Shown here: positions 52,326-61,600 of the stretch, one piece after another | Numbering within the stretch: position 1 is the first letter of the stretch | Layout: each line of letters starts with the position of its first letter | Source: an uncultured Vampirovibrio sp. | Lineage (GTDB): Bacteria > Cyanobacteriota > Vampirovibrionia > Gastranaerophilales > Gastranaerophilaceae | Length of the DNA stretch: 64,000 bases | Direction of reading: 5' to 3' | Assembly: GCA_910583725.1 (NCBI GenBank) | Contig: CAJTXZ010000002.1 | Span: 62,001 to 126,000, forward strand | Translations under genes and position numbers: made by a program | Notes under the pieces: generated by a model | The model's database searches: none | What the model was told of the DNA's origin: nothing | The model's input: only the letters and a program-made list of their open reading frames with translations

Positions 52326-53276
52326 ATGTATAATAAAGAAGGATATAAAGAGATTTTAGATTATTTTAAGCAAGATTTAGAGCTTGTTTATGATGAGATA
52401 AAATCTCTTTTATTTGAGAATAAAAACAGGATAAATAATGAAGTTGAGGCATTTTTATTTTCAAAATCAAAAAGATTAAGGCCCGTTGTGATATTCTTAA
52501 TCAAGGATTGTCTCAATATTAAAGACAATATTAAGGCTAAGGGGGTTGATAAAAAAATCGCGCAATTGGCTACAGCCCTTGAATTATTGCACAGTGCAAC
52601 ATTGATTCATGATGACATTATAGACTGTGCCACAATAAGACGCGGGCAGGAAACTTTTGATTACAGATTTAATTCAAAAATAGCAGTAATTGCGGGAGAT
52701 TACCTTCTTTCTTTATCACTTAAATTATTGTCAAAACTAAATTCAACAAAGGTGTTTGAATATTTTTCAGAGAATACGCTTAATATATGCATGGGTGAAA
52801 TTAATCAGTATTTTAACAAAAATAACATTATAACAATTGATGAATATATTGAAAAGTCAAAGAATAAGACAAGCTCATTGTTTATGGCGGGGGCAAAATC
52901 AGCCCTATATATCATAAATAAAGAGTTCCGGCCAGTATCTGATGAAGTCCGGGGCGCTATTATTGATTTTGTTTTGAATTTTTCATTGGGTTTTCAGATT
53001 TATGATGATATTGAAAATTTTCTTAATAAAAATACAGAAAAAACAAGTTCTGATATAGAAAACGGTATATACACCCTTCCATATCTTTATATATCGCAAC
53101 AAAATAATTCTTGTGATATCATTAAGGATGAAAAATTAAATACATTGGCGGCAGATTTTTCAAAAAATTATTTAAATAATACATTAAATAAGGCAATTAA
53201 AAGCCTTGATGGCATCAATAGCACCTGCAAAACAAGTCTTTTAATAAAGCTTGCAGAGATTTTTAAAGAGATATAG
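52326..53276 (+). CDS. polyprenyl diphosphate synthase
   Basis: 316 residues, trans-isoprenyl synthase. The first aspartate-rich motif and following arginines are intact (LLHSATLIHDDIIDCATIRRG). The second is altered (GFQIYDDIENF instead of DDILD, and the usual GK-x-x-G-x-D region reads EKTSSD). It would make the chain for a quinone or the undecaprenyl-type carrier. The weakened second motif could mean a heterodimeric enzyme or changed product length. It lies in the lipid A operon between the peptidase and lepB. Confidence 0.88.
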   Translation: MYNKEGYKEILDYFKQDLELVYDEIKSLLFENKNRINNEVEAFLFSKSKRLRPVVIFLIKDCLNIKDNIKAKGVDKKIAQLATALELLHSATLIHDDIIDCATIRRGQETFDYRFNSKIAVIAGDYLLSLSLKLLSKLNSTKVFEYFSENTLNICMGEINQYFNKNNIITIDEYIEKSKNKTSSLFMAGAKSALYIINKEFRPVSDEVRGAIIDFVLNFSLGFQIYDDIENFLNKNTEKTSSDIENGIYTLPYLYISQQNNSCDIIKDEKLNTLAADFSKNYLNNTLNKAIKSLDGINSTCKTSLLIKLAEIFKEI

Positions 53277-53300
53277 AGAAAATAACAGGGTAGTAAAATT

Positions 53301-53906
53301 TTGAAAAAAATCTTCTCATTTTTAAAAGAAACACTTGATACAATATTATTTGTCTTGATTGCTGTTATTGTAATCAGATTTTTTATAGGCGAATTAAGAT
53401 GGATACCATCAGGCTCTATGCATCCTACATTAATTGAAGGAGACAGGCTTTTTGTTGAAAAATTATCTAAACCTGTAAGGAAGCCGCAAAGAGGGGATAT
53501 CTTAGTTTTTTATCCTCCGGATGAAATTTTAAGGAAAGACTTTTTCTCTATTTTATCAAGACTTACAGGCATAATGTGTAAAGATATTGCATTTATTAAA
53601 AGGGTAGTAGGCTTGCCTGGGGATAAACTTGAAGTGCGCCCTGAGGATGGCGAGTATTTTGTATATATAAATGATAAAAAACTTGATGAACCATATATTT
53701 TATCAAAAACAGACTGGATGCCATGCAGAGACGATATGTATTGCGGGCCTTTTACAGTGCCTGAAAATAATTATTTTATGATGGGTGATAACAGAGGAAA
53801 TAGCCAGGATAGCCGTTTTTGGGGATTTTTACCTGAGAATAGAATAATAGGGCGTGCAATCTTTGTATTTTGGCCTGTGGCAAGAGTTAAAACACTTGCA
53901 GACTAA
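53301..53906 (+). CDS. lepB: signal peptidase I
   Basis: Membrane serine peptidase that removes Sec and Tat signal peptides. 201 residues with one N-terminal transmembrane helix (about 12-30). The catalytic Ser39 lies in PSGSMHPTL and Lys100 in IKRVVGLPGDKLEV; the GDNRGNSQDSRFWG box is present. The short single-helix form is like that of Gram-positives and Cyanobacteria. TTG start at 53301 after AGGGTAG. Last gene of the envelope run. Confidence 0.95.
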   Translation: MKKIFSFLKETLDTILFVLIAVIVIRFFIGELRWIPSGSMHPTLIEGDRLFVEKLSKPVRKPQRGDILVFYPPDEILRKDFFSILSRLTGIMCKDIAFIKRVVGLPGDKLEVRPEDGEYFVYINDKKLDEPYILSKTDWMPCRDDMYCGPFTVPENNYFMMGDNRGNSQDSRFWGFLPENRIIGRAIFVFWPVARVKTLAD

Positions 53907-54153
53907 ATTTTCATAATAGTTTTGATTTTAATGTTTTTTTTAAGACAAGTATATTTTATAATGTTTGCAGGGCTTTGTTATTTATATTGCAGACGCCCGG
54001 CTATCAGCTTTGTCATCAATGTTTAAATATGCTATATATCATAATCTTTACTTTTCTACATAAAACTTAATAAATAGGAAAGATATTTAAAGTTACACCT
54101 GATTGCTGTCGACAACAAATAATAAAGTCACACTATGCAGGAGCGCCAATAAG

Positions 54154-56253
54154 ATGACAGCAAAAATCACTCAAAACAATCAGGCAGGAAAAATTAACCA
54201 AACACAGACAAGTAAGACAAAGACACTTGTAAACAACGGTGCAGCCAGGAATGCTGCTCTTTTTGGCAATGACACTCCAAAGGGTGAAGTGGGAGATTTT
54301 ATTTCACTTGCTTTATCTGCCTCAGTTGGTGCAGCATCAAAAATAGACGCAGACAACAAAATAGGCGAGGAAAGTTCAAATAAAAAAAGCACTAGAGATG
54401 GCAAAATCAGCAATACAAAACAACAAATGATAGGCGATTGCTGGCTATTGTCAGGCATAAATGCCTTAAGCTACACGGATAAGGGTAAAAAAATTTTAAA
54501 AAACGAAGTTCTTGAACATCATAATGACTATACAATGGTGCACTTAAAAGGCGTTGGCGACTATAAAATTACGAATGAAGATGTTCAGGAAGCGCAAAGC
54601 CAAATGGCAAAGACAAAAAGCGGTAAAGAAGTAAATGTTTACACAATAGGCGACGATGATATAACCATACTGGAGCTTGCAATGGAAAGGGCAAGAGAAG
54701 ATGTTGCAAACGGTGAAGTTGTAGGAAAAAAAATAAATGATATCAGCATAATACAGAATGACAGCTATGCATACGATAATTTAAAAACAACAAACAGCAC
54801 AGCAAACGGCGGTTTTTCAACTGAAGCCTTTTATATGATTACAGGAAATATTCCCGATGAAGCCTCAAACAGTGAAGATAAGTCAAAACTTTTAGATAAA
54901 TTTAATAAGAAAAACTATGCACTTGCTGCTTCTTTAAACGATACTGTCGTAATAAAAGATATTAACGGCAAAAAGCAAACACTTGCAGGCAATCACGCTT
55001 ATGCAGTAAAAGATGTTGGCGTAAATACTGTTACATTTACAAACCCTTGGGATTCAGGTGAAGAAGTTGTTGTAAAAAAAGATGATTTCTTAAATACTTT
55101 TGATAGATTGTATGGCTGTGATTTAAACAAAGATGCAAAAAGCAGAGATTTAACAATCAATACAAAAGAAATTGTAAAGCAAAAAGATGGAAAAGAAATA
55201 GAAATCATCAAAGACAAAAAGGGCAATATATTAAAAAAATACACTAACGACAAAGATGGAAACAGGCTATCCGGTATAACATATGACAGGGAAACGCATA
55301 AAATTATACAAAAAGATGTATACGACAAAGATGGAAACAGATTAACCTCTACAGTACTAGATAAAAACACAGGCAAAGTAAAGGAGCAATGCACATACAA
55401 CCAAAACGGCGAGCTGACAAATATCAAATTTTATGAATACGGTAAAGATGGAGCCCTACAAACCATACAAGAAAATAAAAATAAATTCAAAGATGGTAAA
55501 CATGTTAAAACAAGCGTTAAAGTTACAGATAAAAGCGGTAATTTGCTTGAAAAACATAAGTACAATTTTACTTATGATTCTGATGGTAAGCGAGAAACAG
55601 AAGCAAGCACAGTTTTAAAATATGAAGATGGCAAACAAATATCAAAAACAAAAACATTAAAAAAAGATACAAACAACGACGGTAAGCTGGATACAACGAC
55701 CGTAAAAGAATATGCAGGCAAAAAAGTAAATTCTGAAAAAACATATGTGGATAAAGATAATGACGGCAAATGTGAAAAATTAATAGAAACAGATTATAAA
55801 AGTAATAATTCAAAAACCGTAAAAACCTGGATTGGAAAAAAGGGCTCAGAACTTTGGGCAAGCCTAACAAATAAAGAATATGAAAACGGAAAACTGCAAT
55901 CAAAATATACCTGGACAGAAAATTTCGACGGCGATAGTAATTGGGATGCTTCCAAAGGAAGTGATTACGAATATTACAAAAACGGCAAAATAAAAACGGA
56001 AATCAATAGTGTTGATAAAGATGGTGATGGATATAACGAAAGCCAAACAATAATACAGCGTAACAAAAAAGGCAAGATAAAATCAGCAATTGTATATACA
56101 GATACAAATAATGATCATATGTATGACCTTACACTTGATATGACAAAAGAGTATAAAAAAGCAGAAAAAACAGGAGAATCGGCTCAAGGTTTTGCCGATG
56201 CGTTAAATACTGTACTTGAAAATTATAAAAAGAAGAACAAGAAGAAAAAATAA
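54154..56253 (+). CDS. calpain-like (C2 family) cysteine protease with repeat-rich C-terminus and EF-hand-like loops
   Basis: 699 residues from ATG 54154 (AGGAG ten bases upstream; the frame is open to a TTG at 54103). The N-terminus is Q/N/K/T-rich without a Sec signal. Residues 88-300 form a calpain-type papain fold with a complete active site: Q90 and Cys96 in KQQMIGDCWLLSGINAL, His281 in GNHAYAVKDVG and Asn297 in FTNPWDSGEEV. From about 320 there are YD-like repeats (YDKDGNRLTSTVLDKNTGK). EF-hand/dockerin-like loops then appear (DTNNDGKLDTTT, DKDNDGKCEKL, DKDGDGYNES, DTNNDHMYD). I infer a calcium-influenced protease, possibly surface or secreted. Substrate and export route are unknown. 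A strong terminator follows. Confidence 0.85.
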   Translation: MTAKITQNNQAGKINQTQTSKTKTLVNNGAARNAALFGNDTPKGEVGDFISLALSASVGAASKIDADNKIGEESSNKKSTRDGKISNTKQQMIGDCWLLSGINALSYTDKGKKILKNEVLEHHNDYTMVHLKGVGDYKITNEDVQEAQSQMAKTKSGKEVNVYTIGDDDITILELAMERAREDVANGEVVGKKINDISIIQNDSYAYDNLKTTNSTANGGFSTEAFYMITGNIPDEASNSEDKSKLLDKFNKKNYALAASLNDTVVIKDINGKKQTLAGNHAYAVKDVGVNTVTFTNPWDSGEEVVVKKDDFLNTFDRLYGCDLNKDAKSRDLTINTKEIVKQKDGKEIEIIKDKKGNILKKYTNDKDGNRLSGITYDRETHKIIQKDVYDKDGNRLTSTVLDKNTGKVKEQCTYNQNGELTNIKFYEYGKDGALQTIQENKNKFKDGKHVKTSVKVTDKSGNLLEKHKYNFTYDSDGKRETEASTVLKYEDGKQISKTKTLKKDTNNDGKLDTTTVKEYAGKKVNSEKTYVDKDNDGKCEKLIETDYKSNNSKTVKTWIGKKGSELWASLTNKEYENGKLQSKYTWTENFDGDSNWDASKGSDYEYYKNGKIKTEINSVDKDGDGYNESQTIIQRNKKGKIKSAIVYTDTNNDHMYDLTLDMTKEYKKAEKTGESAQGFADALNTVLENYKKKNKKKK

Positions 56254-56334
56254 GTTTGTGCAGCCAGACTAAATATTTTACCGGCACAGGCATTAATGCA
56301 GCATTACAGCCTTACAAAACAGATAATTTTCAAA

Positions 56335-56395
56335 TGCTCCTCTTTTTTAATTTAGAAAGCTTCTGTTTAAAAAAGAGGAGCAGACTTTTATTTGA
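56335..56395 (+). terminator. 16-bp perfect hairpin terminator of the calpain-like gene
   Basis: TGCTCCTCTTTTTTAA (56335-56350) pairs perfectly with TTAAAAAAGAGGAGCA (56367-56382). The 16-base loop itself contains AGAA/TTCT. A T-rich tract (CTTTTATTTGAGTTTTT) follows. The rest of 56254-56550 shows no gene. Confidence 0.8.
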
Positions 56396-56550
56396 GTTTT
56401 TCACTTATTGCAGTTTCAACAGGAAGAATTAATTATCTGTTTTAGCTCTAGATATTTAATTGCTTTATGAGACAGCAAAGCTAGTAACGCGCGCAATTTT
56501 TGTATTTTGGCCGCCAAAAAGAGCAAAAGGGCTGTAAACTTTAGTGGTTA

Positions 56551-56559
56551 TGTTATAAT
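56551..56559 (+). promoter_or_regulatory. extended -10 promoter of the mntA-hepT pair, predicted leaderless
   Basis: TGT-TATAAT (56551-56559) ends six bases before ATG 56566. No Shine-Dalgarno and no good -35 box. Confidence 0.6.
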
Positions 56560-56565
56560 GAACAT

Positions 56566-56871
56566 ATGACAGAAAAAGTATACTCATTGAGCGAAATTAA
56601 AGAAATTATTAATTCTCACAAAAGTTATCTTAGCGAAAAATTTTTTGTGGATAATTTTTTGCTCTTTGGTTCTTATGCAAAAAATTTACAAACGCCAAAG
56701 AGCGACATTGACTTGCTTGTAAACTTTAAACAAACTATTGATGTATTTGATTTTATAGATTTAGAAGAATATCTTTCTAAAATTTTTAATAAAAAAATCG
56801 ACCTTGGAACGCCAAATGGCTTGAAAAGTTTTGTAAAAAACCGGATTTTAAATGAAGCGATAATGTTATGA
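56566..56871 (+). CDS. mntA: MntA-type nucleotidyltransferase antitoxin
   Basis: 101 residues, minimal nucleotidyltransferase with the family motif GS-x10-D-x-D (Gly35, Ser36, Asp47, Asp49; FGSYAKNLQTPKSDIDLL). In studied pairs MntA transfers AMP to a tyrosine of HepT and so disarms it. The last four bases overlap the next gene (ATGA), the usual arrangement of MNT/HEPN modules. Confidence 0.88.
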   Translation: MTEKVYSLSEIKEIINSHKSYLSEKFFVDNFLLFGSYAKNLQTPKSDIDLLVNFKQTIDVFDFIDLEEYLSKIFNKKIDLGTPNGLKSFVKNRILNEAIML

Positions 56872-57230
56872 AGGATAAAACTGTATTTTTCCTAAAAGAT
56901 ATTCAAAATTCACTGAATAAAATCCTTAAATACACAAACAAAATGTCCTATCAGGATTTTGTTGATGATGAAAAAACCAGAGATGCCGTTGAAAGAAACT
57001 TTGAAATAATTGGAGAGGCTGTAAAAAAGCTGCCAAAAGATTTCAGAGATAAATATCCAAATATCCCATTCAGGCAAATCGCCGGAATGCGTGACAAATT
57101 AATCCATGATTATTTCGGCATAGATTATGAAATAATCTGGAAAACCATTAAAGACAAACTTCCTGAATTTAATAACGAAATAAAAATCTTATTAAGCTTT
57201 GCAGATGATGAGAATACAGATACAGACTAG
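56868..57230 (+). CDS. hepT: HepT-type HEPN RNase toxin (DUF86)
   Basis: 120 residues, all-helical HEPN domain. The catalytic R-x4-H-x-Y motif is intact (Arg75, His80, Tyr82 in RDKLIHDYFG), Tyr82 being the expected AMPylation position. The family's ERNFEIIGEAVKKLP helix is present. HepT cleaves RNA when not modified by MntA. Its stop overlaps by four bases with the end of the convergent metalloprotease-like gene. Confidence 0.88.
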   Translation: MKDKTVFFLKDIQNSLNKILKYTNKMSYQDFVDDEKTRDAVERNFEIIGEAVKKLPKDFRDKYPNIPFRQIAGMRDKLIHDYFGIDYEIIWKTIKDKLPEFNNEIKILLSFADDENTDTD

Positions 57231-58492
57231 CACACTGCAGGGCCTTTGTATTTTTTGTATAATTGCATAGTTTCATCTGACAGCTTTTTGCCTGACATCA
57301 TATAGCTAAAGGCTTCTGCCACAAACTCTTCAGGGTCGGTTTGCGCATACCATGAAATCCGTCCCGAAATCCTTTGTTCATCGGTGCTGTTTAAAAACTT
57401 TTGTTTTGATTTAGGGGATAAAATTCCAAGGCTCTTATCATAAAAGTTTGTGCCGACATTTAGGTGTTGAAGATGCCCCATCTCATGATAAAGTAAATCA
57501 AATGGTGAATTATGCCTGTTTGTCCCGCCTGCAATTGCAATTTTCGCTTTTGTACAAACATCGCCAAGGAACTTGATTTGGTCTTTTTTATCAAGCTTTA
57601 AAAATTCATCAACCTCAATTTTTATACCTTTTTCGTTAAGCCTTTTTAATACAGCTTCATCTTCAAGTATTGAATACAAGGCGCCTATCGGATTTGAATA
57701 GCATTTCATACAATCTTCAAAATCATACAAATATCCCAATAAATCCATCCTTGAAAAGGCTTCAGGTTCATTATTTAATTTTTCCCAGACAGAGCTTAAT
57801 TCTATTACTTTGTCCTTTGCAGCCATAACAGGAACATTAATTCCGCCCTTTGAATTATGCTCAAAAATTTTGTTTGCAGAATCTCTAACTTTGTCAAGAA
57901 GAGATTCTTTTGTTAATTCATTCTTATAAAATCTCATATCATTATGGCAGATGACAAAAGCAAGGGCATTATCTGCTGATTTTTCGTTTGTAAATCCTAT
58001 TTTCTTTGGCATTCTTGCTTTGCCCTTTAGTTTATTATTGATATTTGTCAAACCTTCATTTACCCAGTTTGCAAATTCAAGGTCATCATCAAAATTGAAC
58101 TCTTTAACGCCAAAATTTTTCTTTGCAAATTCCACCGCTTCATCCATTGTTACAGCTTGCTTAAAATCTATGTGTTGTGCAAAATTTCCCACAGGTTTTT
58201 TATGAAACACAGCCGCTGCAGCCAAAGCCGTCAGAGCAAGCACACCAATTCCAAGCGCTGCGGCTAATTTCTTATGTGATTTTTTACTGCAGTCTTCAGG
58301 CGCGCATCGTTTAACAAATTTATCGGGTTGTGCTTCATTGTTAATACTTGGAAGATTTTTAAGATCAAACTGCGAATAAACATCTTTAATGTTTTGCACG
58401 CCGGATATCAGCGCAGAAGACTTCAGATAAGAATTTTGAGCCTTTAAATTATATGGAATATTTGTATTGTTTTGAAGATTAGCAGCTGCCAT
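57227..58492 (-). CDS. HExxH zinc-metalloprotease-like membrane protein
   Basis: 421 residues. A polar Q/N-rich N-terminus (1-70) is followed by one hydrophobic helix (about 76-96, GIGVLALTALAAAAVF). A helical region (100-320) leads to a C-terminal gluzincin-like site: HEMGH (His336, Glu337, His340) in FDLLYHEMGHLQHLNVG. About 50 residues later comes EEFVAEAFSYMM, whose Glu389 or Glu393 could be the third zinc ligand. The spacing resembles lethal-factor-like and related peptidases. No classical signal peptide. The ATG has no clear Shine-Dalgarno. It may be a surface or periplasmic protease of the lineage-specific set; the substrate is unknown. Confidence 0.7.
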   Translation of the reverse strand: MAAANLQNNTNIPYNLKAQNSYLKSSALISGVQNIKDVYSQFDLKNLPSINNEAQPDKFVKRCAPEDCSKKSHKKLAAALGIGVLALTALAAAAVFHKKPVGNFAQHIDFKQAVTMDEAVEFAKKNFGVKEFNFDDDLEFANWVNEGLTNINNKLKGKARMPKKIGFTNEKSADNALAFVICHNDMRFYKNELTKESLLDKVRDSANKIFEHNSKGGINVPVMAAKDKVIELSSVWEKLNNEPEAFSRMDLLGYLYDFEDCMKCYSNPIGALYSILEDEAVLKRLNEKGIKIEVDEFLKLDKKDQIKFLGDVCTKAKIAIAGGTNRHNSPFDLLYHEMGHLQHLNVGTNFYDKSLGILSPKSKQKFLNSTDEQRISGRISWYAQTDPEEFVAEAFSYMMSGKKLSDETMQLYKKYKGPAVC

Positions 58493-58669
58493 AAAATCAC
58501 CGACTTATATATTAATAAAAACATTTCAGGGGTATTATTTTACAATTTTGTAAAGTTTTGTAATTGTATCAGACAAAATCAAAATTTTACCCGTGTAACA
58601 AAATTTGACACAATAGCTTGTTTTGTTGTGTAATTATTAGTAACTAGGCTTATTATCCGGATATTTTTA

Positions 58670-61600
58670 ATGCATATAAAACGATTAGAAATCGATAATT
58701 TTAAATCCTTTGCAAATAAGGTCGAAATACCTTTTTTGCCAGGCTTTACAGCAATAGCCGGAATAAACGGCTCAGGCAAAAGCAACATAATTGACAGTGT
58801 ATTATTTGCGCTGGGACTTTCTTCAGCAAGAGCTTTGAGGTCTGAAAAAGGTGTTGCAGACTTGATTTCAACCCATAACAACAGAAATGAAGCCCAGGTA
58901 AAGGTTGTGTTTGATTTAGATGATGATATAGGAACAGAAATTTCATTCGCCAGGAAGGTTAAGAAAAATTCATCAGGATATGTGAGCACATATTATTTGA
59001 ATGATAAATCCGTAACACTCACCCAAATGCACTCAGAGCTTGAAAAATATTCAATTACCCCAAACAGCTATAATGTTATTATGCAGGGTGATGTTGTAAG
59101 CCTTGTAAACTGTTCGGCCTTAGAAAAAAGAAAGTTTATAGATGAGGTTGCAGGAACGGCTGATTTTGACAGAAAAATTGAAACTGCAACGGGGGAGCTG
59201 CAGGCGGTTGAGGAGAGGGTTAAGGAATCAAACCTTATTTTATCATCCATAGCTTCGCGCCTTGAAGAATTAAAGGAGGAGAGAGAGACTGCGCTTAAAT
59301 ATCAGGAAATTAAGGTGCAAAAGGATGAGCTTGAGGGGCAGATAACGACGGTTAAGTATTTTAATTTTAAAAAAATACTTGAGATGGTGCATGAAAATAT
59401 CCTAAAAGCCACAAAAGATAAGAAGAGACAGGAACTTGAAATAGAAAATAAACAGGCTGAAATAACAAAGAAGAAGGAAGAATATGACGAAATTTGCGCA
59501 AAAGTAAAGGCGCAGGGTGAAGATAAACAACTTGAGGTTAAAAAACTTGTTGAAGAAAAAAAGAGCGAGATACAAAGAAGAAAAGATTCAATCCTTCATA
59601 CCGATAAGGTTATAAATTCAAATAATAAGACTATTTATGCTGCACAAAATGCAATAGAAGAATTTAACAATAAAAAGGTGCAGACAGAGAATGTTATAAA
59701 AGAAAAAGAAGCCTTAAAAGGAGAGCTTGAAAAGAGCCTGGCGCTCAAAAAAACAGAGCTTGATAACATTTTAACAGAAGTTACGGGCCTAAATAAGACA
59801 GCAAATACCTATATTGAAAAAAGGAATGTTCTAAGAAAAGAACTTGATATCTTAAAAGAAGATGAAAATAATCTAATCAAGGAAAAGCTTCCAAACGAGG
59901 CAAAGCTTGAAAATTTAAAGAATGAACTTGATAATACAAATAAGGCAATAGAAGAGCTTGAAAAAAGGGGTGAAACCTTTGATGATGATAAAGATAAATT
60001 ATCTTCACAGGTTGAGGTTTTAACCAAAGAACTTGATGAATTAAAGGTTTTACAAAAAATTGTATTTGATGATATCGATAAGACTAAAACGCAAATTCAG
60101 GATGATATCCATTCCATTCAGCTTGCAAACAAAAAAATTGCACAGCTTGAAGCAAACAGACAGGCATTTAAGACATTCGGGCTTGGGGCTGGGGTTGAAA
60201 CCGTTATGCAAAGCGGCCTTGCGGGTGTCCATGCGCCATTAAGCCAGCTTGCTGACGTTGATTCAGAATATACAGACGCTATTAATGAAGCACTTGGCGC
60301 AAGGAGCAGGTTTGTGATTGTTGAGGATGAAAACGTTGCAAGCAGAGCAATCGAATTATTGAAGTCTCAAGGACGCGACAGGGCAACGTTTCTACCCTTA
60401 AATAAACTCAAACCCGCGCCAAACAATCTTCCTATGCCGAAAGGGGATGGGGTTATTGATTTTGCAATAAATTTGATTGATTTTGATGATAAATATCTTA
60501 AAGCTTTCTTTTTTGCATTGGGCGAAACCCTTGTTGTTCAAAATATGCAGGCTGCAAAAAAATTAATGGGAAGATACAGAATAGTTACACTTGATGGTGA
60601 AATATTTGAAAAATCAGGCGCAATTACAGGCGGCGCCAAAAGAAAAAACATGCCAGCATTTGGCAAAGCCGATGATAGAGAATTGAATAACTATAAAGAA
60701 AGGCTAAAAGAGCTTGAAAATGCTTACAGAGAACGCGAAAACAAAAGGGTGGCGCTTGAAAAGAAGTTTGAAAAAATAAGGGCAGATTATTCCAATGCGC
60801 TAAATTCCTTGCAAGCAGCAAAATATGAATACTCTCAACTAATAAAAAGTCATGAACAGTTTGAAAATATTATTGAAGAAAAATTAAAGAGAATAAATGA
60901 AATAACGCCTGAAATTAAAAAAACGGAAACACTTCTTGATAAATTTGAAGAGAAACATATAGAAATAGCTGATAAAATAACGGCGATACAAACAGAAGTG
61001 GTTGAGGTTGAAAAATTTATTGATGAAGGCGCCCTTAAAAAACTGCAGGAGATGACTCAGGGTGTTGAGAATGAGATACGGGATATTGAAAAGAAAATTC
61101 TCAATACCGAAAATGAAATTTTAAAAGATACTCAAACAATTTTATTTAATGATAAAATGATAGAACAGAAAGAACTTGATATCAAAAAATTGTCATCAGA
61201 TAATATTGGCCTCACGGAAGACAGGAAAAGATATGATGTTGAAATTGCAGAAATTTCTGTTGTCCTAAAAGAATTAGAGGATGAAGTTGTAGAACTTGGC
61301 AAAAACCTTGTAGAGCTTCAAAATTTAAGACAGAAGGTTTCTGATGAAATGCTTGAGGCACAGAATGCAAAGAATATTCTTGAGAATGAAATCGAGAGGA
61401 TTCAGGATTCAATTGAGAGCTTTAAGACAAGACGAAATGAAATAGAGCCGCAGTTAAATGAAATAATTGAGGAATTAAAACTTAAGAATGTTAAGACAGA
61501 TGAACTTATTCCAACAGAAATTTCGATTGAGGAGATAACAGGTAAAATCCAGAAACTGCAAAAAAGAATGGACGATATGCAGCCTGTTAATATGAAGGCC

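Noticed and set aside
54103..54153. TTG start for the calpain-like protein
   Set aside because: Its nearest purine-rich site is too far away; ATG 54154 has AGGAG ten bases upstream.
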